Source: Actinomycetota bacterium
Lineage (GTDB): Bacteria; Actinomycetota; Thermoleophilia; Gaiellales; Gaiellaceae
Reading direction: 5' to 3'
DNA length: 11,314 nt
Assembly: GCA_013817555.1 (NCBI GenBank)
Contig: JACDCN010000042.1
Location: 1 to 11,314 of the forward strand
Position numbers and translations under genes: made by a program. Of this stretch, positions 5,450-11,314 are shown one piece after another. Below the pieces are notes generated by a model. That model had not been told where the DNA came from, searched no databases, and saw only the letters and a list, made by a program, of their open reading frames with translations. Within the stretch, counting starts at the first letter, position 1, and each line of letters begins with the position of its first letter.

Positions 5450-7417
5450 GTGCCAGACTCCGTAGCGGTCAACTCCCCAGAAGGCTTGACGGCGGATCGA
5501 ATCGAGGCGCTGCTGTCTGCGCGCCTCTTCCTCGAGCCGCAGCTCGCTGACGAGCGCCTGTATTTCATCTCGAATCTCTCCGGGCATCTCAGCCTGTACG
5601 TGATGGACGCTGCCGGAGGCGTGCCCGAGCCGCTCGTTCCACCCCAGCTCGCCCTGCAGAATCCCGAGCTCATCATCGGCTACTCGTTCTATGTGCTCCC
5701 ACGTCTTGGGCAGATCGTGTTGATGATCGACCACGACGGGGACGAGAACTACGTGCCGTACGTGGTGCCTATCGAGGGTGGCTTCCCGGTGCCTCTGGAT
5801 GAAGAGTCCTTCAACGGCCGCCGTTCGAGCCTGCTCGACGTGGATCTCGAAACCTCCACCGCGTACTTCAATGTGCAGTCGCGCGAGGAGTCGATGATGT
5901 CTGCAGTCCGCGTCGATCTCGAGACGCGCGCGGCCGAGACGATCGGTCAGAGTCCCTACGGCGCGTTTGTCGCAGCCTGGACGCCAGATCACTCGCGAGT
6001 GGTGCTGGCCGACGGCTACACGATCGGTGACATCGTGCTGTACGAGGTCGATGCGGCCGGAGGCCGCCAGATGCTCTACGGCACGCCGCTGGACGAGCGC
6101 GAGGAAGGCTGCGACTATCCGTTGTCGGGGTTCGGGTCGCCGTCGTCGGGTCTCGCGTCGAGCCACGGCACCGTGAGCGGAAGAGGGGTTCTCCTCAGGA
6201 CGGCCGTCTTCGACGACGCCGGCAGCCCTGGCTACCTCGAGCTGGACGGCCCGGGTGAGATCGAGCCTGTGACGATCGACGGCCTCGTCCACGAGGGCGC
6301 GGGCGAGTTCGAGGGTCTCCAGCATCTCGAGGGCAGCCGCTACGCGGCGCTATACAGCATCGATGGCTGCTCCTGGGTGTACGAGACGGTCTTCGACGAG
6401 TCCGCCCGGACGCTCGAGGTCAAGCGGGTTCTTGTCGGCAAGGGCGAGCTCTCGCGCGGGATTCTCCATGGGCTGGACTACGACGATGGGAGCGGCCGTT
6501 TCGCGCTGTCGTACTGCACTGCGACCGATCCAACGCAGCTCTGGTTGCTCGAGCCCACGGCCGAGGGGCCGGTCCAGCGCACCCGCGAAAGGGTGCTGGG
6601 ACTCGCCCCCGAGCTGCTCTCCGAAGGCGAGGACGCGTCCTTCGACTCGCACGATGGCCTTCGGGTGTCTGCGCGCCTCTACCGTCCGTCGCCCGAGCTC
6701 GGATACGAGGGCGCGCGCCCACTCGTCTACTACGTGCACGGCGGGCCGCAGAGCCAGGAACGCCCCAACTTCGCGTGGTTCTCGATGCCGCTCATCCAGA
6801 TCCTGACGCTCGAGGGGTTCGCGGTCTTCGTCCCGAACGCGCGTGGCTCGACCGGCTACGGGCTCGACTACACGAAGCGGGTCGACCGGGACTGGGGCGG
6901 ACTCGACAGGCTCGACCACGTGCACGCGATGACTGAGATCCTGCCGCAGGACGAGCTCGTCGACGTCTCGCGCGCGGGCGTCGTCGGCCGTTCGTACGGT
7001 GGTTACATGACCTTGACGCTCGCAGGGCGGCATCCGGAGCTCTGGCGCGGCGCGGTCGACATGTTCGGCCCCTACGACTTGGTCACCTTCTCCCAGCGCA
7101 TCCCCGAGACGTGGAAGCCGTACTTCGCGCTCATTCTTGGAGATCCCGAGAAGGACGAGGATCGCGACTTCCTCGTCGAACGCTCCCCGAAGACGCACAT
7201 CGAGGACATCGCGTGCCCACTGCTCGTGATCCAGGGCAAGAACGACCCGCGCGTCGTCGAGCAAGAGTCGCACGATCTCGTGGAAGGGCTGCGGGCCAGC
7301 GGGAAAGACGTCGATTACCTCGTCTTCGAGGACGAGGGCCACGACGTTTTGAAGCTGCCGAATCGGGTTCGCTGCTACGAGGCGATCGTCGGCTTCTTCT
7401 CCGAACACCTCTCGTAG
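5450..7417 (+). CDS. S9 family (prolyl oligopeptidase-type) serine peptidase
   Basis: A 655-residue alpha/beta-hydrolase peptidase of the prolyl oligopeptidase / acylaminoacyl peptidase family (S9), probably cytosolic, as no signal peptide is seen. Residues 1 to about 390 have WD-like repeats of a beta-propeller (for example DERLYFISNLSGHLSLYVMD, and TPDHSRVVLAD), which gates the active site to small peptides. The C-terminal catalytic domain has the oxyanion segment VHGGP (429-433), NARGSTGYG, the nucleophile elbow GRSYGGY with Ser515, Asp599 in KNDPRV and His631 in DEGHD. The Ser-Asp-His order and spacing are as expected, so it should be active. Substrate unknown. The start GTG 5450 is only 6 bp beyond the inverted-repeat element and has no close Shine-Dalgarno; TTG 5486 is an alternative. 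The following lipoprotein gene begins after 22 bp, so the two are probably co-transcribed. Confidence 0.92.
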   Translation: MPDSVAVNSPEGLTADRIEALLSARLFLEPQLADERLYFISNLSGHLSLYVMDAAGGVPEPLVPPQLALQNPELIIGYSFYVLPRLGQIVLMIDHDGDENYVPYVVPIEGGFPVPLDEESFNGRRSSLLDVDLETSTAYFNVQSREESMMSAVRVDLETRAAETIGQSPYGAFVAAWTPDHSRVVLADGYTIGDIVLYEVDAAGGRQMLYGTPLDEREEGCDYPLSGFGSPSSGLASSHGTVSGRGVLLRTAVFDDAGSPGYLELDGPGEIEPVTIDGLVHEGAGEFEGLQHLEGSRYAALYSIDGCSWVYETVFDESARTLEVKRVLVGKGELSRGILHGLDYDDGSGRFALSYCTATDPTQLWLLEPTAEGPVQRTRERVLGLAPELLSEGEDASFDSHDGLRVSARLYRPSPELGYEGARPLVYYVHGGPQSQERPNFAWFSMPLIQILTLEGFAVFVPNARGSTGYGLDYTKRVDRDWGGLDRLDHVHAMTEILPQDELVDVSRAGVVGRSYGGYMTLTLAGRHPELWRGAVDMFGPYDLVTFSQRIPETWKPYFALILGDPEKDEDRDFLVERSPKTHIEDIACPLLVIQGKNDPRVVEQESHDLVEGLRASGKDVDYLVFEDEGHDVLKLPNRVRCYEAIVGFFSEHLS

Positions 7418-7439
7418 CCCTGCTAGGGGGTCGCTTGCG

Positions 7440-7979
7440 ATGCGCTGGCTGGCGATTTCCGTGGCCCTTCTCGCGCTCGTGCTGGTCGTTTCCGGGTGTG
7501 GGGGCGGAGACGACGAGGCCGCGAGCGATACCCCGACGCTGACCGATACGACGACGGATGAGACGACCACGGACGACACGACCACTGACGAGACGACGAC
7601 CGACGAGGAAACCACAGACGACACTGATCTCTCGGGCGTGTTCGCGGACGAGGACTGCCGCGCGTTGGTCGCCGCGGTCGCGAGCTTCGGCCAGGCTTTC
7701 GCAGACCCAAGCGGCTCCTCGGACGAGAACTCGGCCGAGTTCGAGGAGCTCGCAGGCAAGGTTCCCGAGGAGATCGAGGCCGACGTCAAGGTGCTGGCTG
7801 ACGCGTACTCCGACTACGCGGCCGAGCTCCAGGACATCGGGATCGACGCAGGTCAAACTCCCAGCGCCGAGCAGGTTCAGCAGTTGCAGGCTGCGCTCGC
7901 GTCGTTCAATCAGCAGGGCGTCGCTGAGGCATCAGAGCGGCTCTCGGCGTGGGCGCAGACGAATTGTCCTAACGGCTAA
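7440..7979 (+). CDS. Secreted lipoprotein with Asp/Thr repeat linker, function unknown
   Basis: A 179-residue protein with a clear lipoprotein signal peptide: MR, a hydrophobic core (LAISVALLALVLVV) and the lipobox VSGC with the lipidated Cys20. It should be anchored to the outer face of the membrane. Next comes GGGDD and a low-complexity linker of TTTDE/TTTDD repeats (residues 37-56, acidic surroundings to about 63), then a compact, probably helical domain (residues 65-179) with Cys73 and Cys176, which may form a disulfide. The domain is rich in Ala, Glu and Gln (ADAYSDYAAELQDIG, QVQQLQAALASF). I do not recognise a family. AGGGGG at 7425-7430 is a plausible Shine-Dalgarno, 9 nt before the ATG. 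It follows the S9 peptidase by 22 bp and precedes ruvC by 59 bp; it has no obvious link to recombination. Confidence 0.85.
   Translation: MRWLAISVALLALVLVVSGCGGGDDEAASDTPTLTDTTTDETTTDDTTTDETTTDEETTDDTDLSGVFADEDCRALVAAVASFGQAFADPSGSSDENSAEFEELAGKVPEEIEADVKVLADAYSDYAAELQDIGIDAGQTPSAEQVQQLQAALASFNQQGVAEASERLSAWAQTNCPNG
7548..7607 (+). repeat. 15-bp coding tandem repeat (TTTDE/TTTDD x4)
   Basis: Four 5-codon units encode TTTDE, TTTDD, TTTDE and TTTDE (residues 37-56 of the lipoprotein), followed by a degenerate ETTDD. Codons vary at third positions (ACG/ACC/ACT, GAC/GAT), so the repeat is better conserved in protein than in DNA. That argues for selection on the linker rather than very recent slippage. 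Confidence 0.8.
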
Positions 7980-8026
7980 CGACGCCTGCTCGAAGCAACT
8001 CGGAAAAGAACATCCGAGCGCCTGAA

Positions 8027-8032
8027 TAACCT
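8027..8032 (+). promoter_or_regulatory. -10 element for a leaderless ruvC transcript
   Basis: TAACCT (TAnnnT class) ends 6 nt before the ruvC GTG at 8039, the same spacing as TACACT before the pdxS GTG. There is no Shine-Dalgarno. No convincing -35 is seen at 16-18 bp. The 59-bp gap after the lipoprotein gene holds nothing else that I can identify. Confidence 0.5.
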
Positions 8033-8038
8033 CTGGAC

Positions 8039-8527
8039 GTGAAAGTCCTCGGAATCGACCCAGGGACGGCTGCATGCGGGTACGGGATCGTCCACGGAAG
8101 CGACGGCCGCCTCCGGGCGGTGGTCTCAGGCCACTGGCGGACATCCGCGCGCGAGCGGCCGCACGCCAGGCTGATGGTGATCTTCGCGGGCGTTCGAGCG
8201 CTCATTGCGGAGCACGAGCCGGACGCCGTCGCGCTCGAGGAGTCCTTCGTGGGTGCCGACGCCCGCATCGCGCTCTCCGTCGGGCAGGCGCGAGGCGCCG
8301 TTCTCGTCGCGGCCGCGTCCGTCGGGGTCGAGTGCGCTGAGTACGCGCCGGCGCGCGTCAAGCAAGCGGTCTGCGGTTACGGGCGGGCCGAGAAGGGACA
8401 GATGCAACGGATGGTGAAGCTCATCCTCGATCTCGACTCCGAGCCGGGCTCGACGCACGCGGCCGACGCGCTCGCGGTTGCGATCTGTCACGCGATGGCC
8501 CCGCCTCTTCTCGAGGCGGCAGGATGA
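8039..8527 (+). CDS. ruvC: Holliday junction endonuclease RuvC
   Basis: RuvC cuts Holliday junctions symmetrically as a dimer, acting with RuvAB at the end of homologous recombination and at stalled forks. The 162-residue protein has the RNase H-like fold with the acidic/metal-binding set: Asp7 in GIDPGTAACGYG, Glu67 in ALEESF, and His140 and Asp143 in STHAADALA. Many RuvCs have Asp at the third position (E. coli DAADALA), but His is the natural residue there in Thermus RuvC, so this should be an active variant. The segment EYAPARVKQAVCGYGRAEKGQMQRMV matches the family's core helices and basic DNA-binding part. GTG 8039 gives the canonical Asp7. The stop overlaps the ruvA start as ATGA (4 bp), so the two are translationally coupled. 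Confidence 0.96.
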   Translation: MKVLGIDPGTAACGYGIVHGSDGRLRAVVSGHWRTSARERPHARLMVIFAGVRALIAEHEPDAVALEESFVGADARIALSVGQARGAVLVAAASVGVECAEYAPARVKQAVCGYGRAEKGQMQRMVKLILDLDSEPGSTHAADALAVAICHAMAPPLLEAAG

Positions 8528-9093
8528 TCTCGCGTCTTCGCGGCACTCCCGCGGGACGCACGCCGGACGGCCTCGTCCTCGACGTCGGCGGCGTCGGCTA
8601 CCTCGTGGCGGCGACGCCCAGCGCGCTTCGGCGTGCGGCGGACGCGTCCGAGGTGACGCTCGAGACGTACCTCCACGTCCGCGAGGACGCCCTTCAGCTC
8701 TATGGGTTCGCGGAGCCTGCTGAGCGCGAGCTTTTCCTCCACCTCCTGGGCGTAACCGGAATCGGGCCGAAGGTGGCGCTCGCCGTCGTCTCGAGTGCGC
8801 CCCCTTCCGAGCTGAGGCGGGCGATCGCGCTCCGCGATCCTGCGCGTTTCCAGGCGATCCCCGGCATCGGCAAGAAGACCGCCGAGCGGATCGTTCTCGA
8901 GCTGGAGGAGAAGCTCGGGAGCGAGGATGTCGTCCCGCTGCAGGCGGCGCCGACATCGAGCCATGTGGTTGCTCGCGATGCGCTCGTGGAGCTCGGGTAT
9001 TCCGTCATCGAAGCCGAGCAGGCGCTTGCCCGCACCGATCCTGATCTCTCGCCGGAGGAGCGCGTGCGCGCGGCGCTGAGGAATGCGGCATGA
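8524..9093 (+). CDS. ruvA: Holliday junction branch-migration protein RuvA
   Basis: RuvA binds the four-way junction as a tetramer, holds it open and recruits the RuvB motor. The 189-residue protein (usual length about 190-205) shows the three domains: an N-terminal OB fold (MISRLRGTP...GVGYLV, residues 1 to about 65, with the LETYLHVREDALQLYGF stretch); tandem helix-hairpin-helix motifs (LLGVTGIGPKVALAVVS and AIPGIGKKTAERIVLEL) that bind the DNA backbone; and the C-terminal RuvB-interacting domain III (ARDALVELGYSVIEAEQAL ... EERVRAALRNAA), joined by a short flexible linker. The ATG overlaps the ruvC stop by 4 bp, and the stop overlaps the ruvB ATG by 4 bp, so the genes form a tight operon. 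Confidence 0.96.
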   Translation: MISRLRGTPAGRTPDGLVLDVGGVGYLVAATPSALRRAADASEVTLETYLHVREDALQLYGFAEPAERELFLHLLGVTGIGPKVALAVVSSAPPSELRRAIALRDPARFQAIPGIGKKTAERIVLELEEKLGSEDVVPLQAAPTSSHVVARDALVELGYSVIEAEQALARTDPDLSPEERVRAALRNAA

Positions 9094-10100
9094 CGTCGCA
9101 GTTCCTGACACCCGTGCTCCAGGAGGGCGACGAGGAGGTCGAGCAGTCACTGCGGCCCCGCCGATTCGACGACTTCGTCGGTCAGGAGCGAACGAAGGAA
9201 CAGCTACAGATCGCGCTCGAAGCTGCGCGGGGCCGAGGTGACGCGCTCGACCATGTCCTGCTCGTCGGCCCGCCGGGCCTGGGCAAGACCACGCTTGCGA
9301 CGATCATTCGCGAGGAGCTCGGCGTCGGCATTCGCACGGTCGCCGGTCCTGCGCTCGAGCGCAAGGGAGACATGGCCGCGATCCTCACGGGCCTGCAAGA
9401 CCGCGACGTCCTCTTCATCGATGAGATCCATCGCATGAATCGGGCGATCGAGGAGATCCTGTACCCGGCTCTGGAGGACTTTCGGCTCGATATCATCGTC
9501 GGCCAGGGGGCGGGCGCTCGCACGCTGACGCTCGATCTTCCGCCGTTTACGCTGGTCGGCGCCACCACGCGCACGGGCCTCCTGACGACGCCGCTCCGCG
9601 ATCGCTTCGGCATGACCTTCCGGCTCGGCTACTACGAGCCCGGCGAGCTCGCTTCGATCGTCAGTCGCTCCGCCCGTATCCTCGGGGTCGAGATCGAGGA
9701 GTCCGCCGGAGAAGAGATCGCCGGCCGCGCGCGGGGCACGCCTCGCGTGGCGAACCGGATTCTGCGGCGCGTCCGTGATGTAGCTCAGGTGCGCCATTCT
9801 GGCGCCGTGACGTTCGACATCGCCCGCGAGGCTCTCGAGCTGCTCGAGGTGGACGGGCTCGGCCTCGAGCGCACCGATCGGGAGCTGCTCACGGCGATCA
9901 CGCACAAGTTCGGAGGCGGGCCGGTTGGGCTCTCGACGCTGGCGGTGTCGCTCGGGGAGGAGCCTGACACGATCGAGGACGTCTACGAGCCGTACCTGCT
10001 GCAGCTCGGCTTCATCCAGCGGACGCCACGGGGGCGCGTAATCACAGCGCTCGGCCGCGAGCACATCGATGCGGCGACGCCTTCGAACGGGCTCTTTTGA
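9090..10100 (+). CDS. ruvB: Holliday junction branch-migration ATPase RuvB
   Basis: RuvB is the AAA+ hexameric motor that pumps DNA through the RuvA-bound junction. The 336-residue protein has the N-terminal LRPRRFDDFVGQE box (21-33), Walker A GPPGLGKTT (60-68, Lys66), Walker B LFIDEIH (108-114) followed by RMNRAIEEILYPALEDF, the sensor 1 region LVGATTR (155-161), the arginine-finger region PLRDRFG (168-174), sensor 2 GTPRVANRILRRVRD, and the C-terminal winged-helix domain (TAITHKFGGGPVGLSTLAVSLGEEPDTIEDVYEPYLLQLGFIQRTPRGR). It is complete and of normal length (about 330-350). The ATG overlaps the ruvA stop by 4 bp, and the stop TGA overlaps a TTG start of the next small gene in the same way. 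Confidence 0.98.
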   Translation: MTSQFLTPVLQEGDEEVEQSLRPRRFDDFVGQERTKEQLQIALEAARGRGDALDHVLLVGPPGLGKTTLATIIREELGVGIRTVAGPALERKGDMAAILTGLQDRDVLFIDEIHRMNRAIEEILYPALEDFRLDIIVGQGAGARTLTLDLPPFTLVGATTRTGLLTTPLRDRFGMTFRLGYYEPGELASIVSRSARILGVEIEESAGEEIAGRARGTPRVANRILRRVRDVAQVRHSGAVTFDIAREALELLEVDGLGLERTDRELLTAITHKFGGGPVGLSTLAVSLGEEPDTIEDVYEPYLLQLGFIQRTPRGRVITALGREHIDAATPSNGLF

Positions 10101-10429
10101 CGACCACGCCACATGTCTGGACGCCTGAGATGGCGGGCCCGCTCGACGAGTTCGTCGCTCGCATCACGCGCATGGTCGCCGACTTCGTGCAGGAGCACGG
10201 GCTCGAGCAGGCGGAGCTCCGGATCGAGCTCGCCGACGGATCGCGCTACCTCGTTGCGACGACGGCCGCCGACCCGGGCTTCGGGTTCTTCTCCTTCACC
10301 CCACACCGGTCGGAGGGGGAGGAGCCCCGGCGCGTGATCGTCCCGATCGGGGCGGTGAAGGCGATCGAGATCTCCGCGCCGGATCCCGAGCGCCGCGTCG
10401 GCTTCACGCCGGCCGAGGGGTCTGCCTGA
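10097..10429 (+). CDS. Uncharacterised small protein translationally coupled to ruvB
   Basis: 110 residues; I do not recognise a family. TTG 10097 forms a TTGA overlap with the ruvB stop, which mirrors the ATGA overlaps of ruvC-ruvA-ruvB. ATG 10130 would give a 99-residue form beginning MAGPLDEF. An N-terminal amphipathic helix (LDEFVARITRMVADFVQEHGL) is followed by short strands: AELRIELADGSRYLV, FGFFSFTP, then after a charged loop RRVIVPIGAVKAIEI. The order helix, 'V.L.DG..Y.V', then 'VIVPI.AV.AIEI' loosely recalls an LSm/Sm-like beta-barrel, but this is only an impression from the pattern. No membrane segment, signal peptide or cysteine is seen. The operon position suggests a link to recombination, or simply co-expression. 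It ends at a small hairpin shared with the convergent gene. Confidence 0.75.
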   Translation: MTTTPHVWTPEMAGPLDEFVARITRMVADFVQEHGLEQAELRIELADGSRYLVATTAADPGFGFFSFTPHRSEGEEPRRVIVPIGAVKAIEISAPDPERRVGFTPAEGSA

Positions 10430-10430
10430 A

Positions 10431-10454
10431 GCCAGACCCGGTTCCAAGTCTGGT
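10431..10454. terminator. Hairpin between convergent genes
   Basis: GCCAGAC (10431-10437) pairs with GTCTGGT (10448-10454), six Watson-Crick pairs plus one G-T, around a 10-nt loop. It sits in the 26-bp gap between the stop of the ruvB-coupled gene and the stop of the minus-strand gene. It has no T run in either direction, so it is at best a weak bidirectional terminator or an mRNA 3'-end stabiliser. Confidence 0.5.
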
Positions 10455-10455
10455 C

Positions 10456-10911
10456 TCACCCGCGGTACTGAAGCTCGCGCCACGAAGGAACCGGAGCGAG
10501 CTCCAAGAGCGTTCGCCCGCCCTTCGGCTCCGCATACCCGAAATCGCCCGTGTTGTCCTCCCACGACACGTCCAGCAAGCCCTCCTTGACCCGATGGTCG
10601 AGCCAAGCGCCTCGGAAGACGAGCTTGCGGAGCCAGTAGACGAGCGACTCCTGCTTCACGAGCGACACGTGCTCCCAGTGCCGGAGGAGGTACAGCCCGA
10701 GCCCGCTGCGCGGGTCCACGATCCGGCCGTCGGCGACGAGCTCGACGAGGTCTCCCGCTTCGTCCGCGTCCAGGTCGTTCGAAGCGACGAGCTCGAGTCG
10801 AACCGCGGCTGCCGTGACACGCTCACCGAAGTCGTCGGAGCTGAACTCGAAGCGATGGCCGAGAAACTCGACCACGAAGTCGTCGCCGGAGCGATAGTTG
10901 GCTGCGAGCAC
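10456..10911 (-). CDS. Uncharacterised protein, 151 residues
   Basis: I do not recognise this protein. It reads as a soluble, acidic protein without a signal peptide or membrane span: an N-terminal strand-rich part (DDFVVEFLGHRFEFSSDDFGERV), an Ala/Glu/Asp-rich middle (residues about 33-65), then an aromatic, Trp-rich C-terminal half (LYLLRHWEHVSLVKQESLVYWLRKLVFRGAWLDHRV ... DVSWEDNTGDFGYAEPKGGRTLLEL). I see no cysteine and no catalytic signature. Coding is supported by a clean open frame with high third-position GC and by convergence with the ruv operon. GTG 10909-10911 is the assumed start; TACGCT on the minus strand ends 7 nt before it, which suggests a leaderless or near-leaderless transcript. 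It is divergent from the membrane-protein gene across the tandem repeat array. Confidence 0.72.
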   Translation of the reverse strand: MLAANYRSGDDFVVEFLGHRFEFSSDDFGERVTAAAVRLELVASNDLDADEAGDLVELVADGRIVDPRSGLGLYLLRHWEHVSLVKQESLVYWLRKLVFRGAWLDHRVKEGLLDVSWEDNTGDFGYAEPKGGRTLLELAPVPSWRELQYRG

Positions 10912-10918
10912 TTCGATC

Positions 10919-10924
10919 AGCGTA
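10919..10924 (-). promoter_or_regulatory. -10-like element for the minus-strand unknown gene
   Basis: Read on the minus strand, TACGCT (TAnnnT) ends 7 nt before the GTG start. A TTGCGC hexamer (minus strand, 10941-10946) lies 16 bp upstream and could act as a weak -35; it falls within the first tandem repeat unit, so the array would supply part of this promoter. There is no Shine-Dalgarno. Confidence 0.4.
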
Positions 10925-11235
10925 TCTAGGCTGCCACTCGGCGCAAGACCGGAATCCGCTCGCGCGGATTCCGGTCGCGCAAAATCTCTAAAGCCGTCCG
11001 CTTCGCGGCCGGGGGTCTGTTCATATCTAGGCTGCTACTCGGCGCCAAGACCAGAATCCGCTCGCGCGGATTCCGGTCGCAAAATTTCTAAAGCCGTCCG
11101 CTTTGCGGCCGGGGGTCTGTTTATGTCTAGGCTGCTACTCGGCGCAAGACTAGAATCCGCTCGCGCGGATTCCGGTCGCGCGAAATCCCTAAAGCCGTCC
11201 GCTTCGCGGCCGGGGGGCTGTTTCATATCTAGGCT
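10923..11235. repeat. Three ~100-bp tandem repeats plus a 10-bp start of a fourth
   Basis: Units begin at 10923, 11024 and 11124 (lengths 101, 100 and 102 bp), each opening with TATCTAGGCT or TGTCTAGGCT; a fourth TATCTAGGCT stands at 11226-11235. The units differ by only a few substitutions and 1-2-bp indels. Each has hairpin A, in unit 1 GACCGGAATCCGC (10947-10959) pairing with GCGGATTCCGGTC (10964-10976) around TCGC: 13 perfect pairs, with a further outer GCGC/GCGC. Hairpin B follows, CCG-T-CCGC / GCGG-C-CGG around 10998-11008, then a G run and CTGTT. The array fills the 325-bp gap between divergent genes (starts at 10911 and 11237). The minus frame across it is open by chance of periodicity and gives only repeated peptides, so I do not call a gene. 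Confidence 0.92.
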
Positions 11236-11236
11236 T

Positions 11237-11314
11237 GTGGATGTGAGAGACCGTCGCCTCTGGGTCGTCATGGCCGTCGTGGTACTCCTCGTCTGGCTGG
11301 TCGGCGCCGCGGTC
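11237..11314 (+). CDS. N-terminus of a membrane-anchored or exported protein, 3' end outside the window
   Basis: From GTG 11237 the frame stays open to the window edge and reads a short charged start (DVRDRRLW) followed by a strongly hydrophobic run, VVMAVVVLLVWLVGAAV, typical of a signal-anchor or first transmembrane helix with positive residues on the cytosolic side. GTG 11243 is an equally possible start; no Shine-Dalgarno is seen. Only 26 codons are visible, so the function cannot be named. It begins one base after the truncated fourth repeat of the tandem array, which must therefore contain its promoter. Confidence 0.6.
   Translation, partial: MDVRDRRLWVVMAVVVLLVWLVGAAV

Noticed and set aside
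10923..11235. CRISPR array or integron attC series
   Set aside because: The units repeat over their full ~100 bp with no unique spacers, so it is not CRISPR. No gene cassettes or clear RYYYAAC/GTTRRRY core sites accompany the hairpins, so it is not an integron array.
11035..11271. Open minus-strand frame of 78 codons across the tandem repeats, with repeated peptides (ARPESARADS-like)
   Set aside because: The openness follows from the ~100-bp periodicity of hairpin-rich DNA. There is no start signal, the repeat lengths (100-102 bp) shift frame between units, and no protein family is evident.

Overview
The window is high-GC DNA with densely packed genes and frequent GTG starts. Together with the gene order pdxS-pdxT-yebC ... 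ruvC-ruvA-ruvB, this points to an actinobacterium. A deep-branching class such as Thermoleophilia would fit, but that is inference; no marker here fixes the taxon.

Layout. (1) 1-1760, accessory metabolism: the 3' part of a short-chain dehydrogenase/reductase, convergent with a YjbQ-family protein on the minus strand, then a CAT-anticodon tRNA (best read as tRNA-Ile2) followed at once by an NTF2/SnoaL-like protein. (2) 1761-2610: a 1-Cys peroxiredoxin with a textbook Shine-Dalgarno sequence, a perfect GGGGCCCC-core palindrome in its leader and a strong intrinsic terminator. (3) 2611-5232: the pyridoxal-5'-phosphate synthase genes pdxS and pdxT, with yebC overlapping the end of pdxT. (4) 5233-5443: a 211-bp element with 37-bp imperfect terminal inverted repeats, MITE-like, filling the gap between yebC and the next gene. 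(5) 5450-7979: an S9 prolyl-oligopeptidase-type peptidase and an Asp/Thr-linker lipoprotein, placed between yebC and ruvC. (6) 8039-10429: the Holliday-junction genes ruvC-ruvA-ruvB, each overlapping the next by 4 bp, plus a small uncharacterised gene overlapping ruvB in the same way. (7) 10456-11314: an unrecognised minus-strand gene and the start of a membrane protein, divergently transcribed on either side of three ~100-bp tandem repeats rich in hairpins.

How the genes work together. PdxS and PdxT form the DXP-independent PLP synthase (glutaminase plus synthase). RuvC, RuvA and RuvB form the branch-migration/resolution machine. YebC is a conserved neighbour of ruv genes. The other genes have no visible shared pathway.

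Most notable non-coding signals: the MITE-like element at 5233-5443; the tandem array at 10923-11235; and -10-like hexamers (TACACT, TAACCT) each exactly 6 nt before the GTG starts of pdxS and ruvC, which suggests leaderless transcripts. No phage-defence system, CRISPR array or complete insertion sequence is visible, and I see no convincing novel multi-gene system. The candidates for something undescribed are the two repeat elements and the small ruvB-coupled gene.
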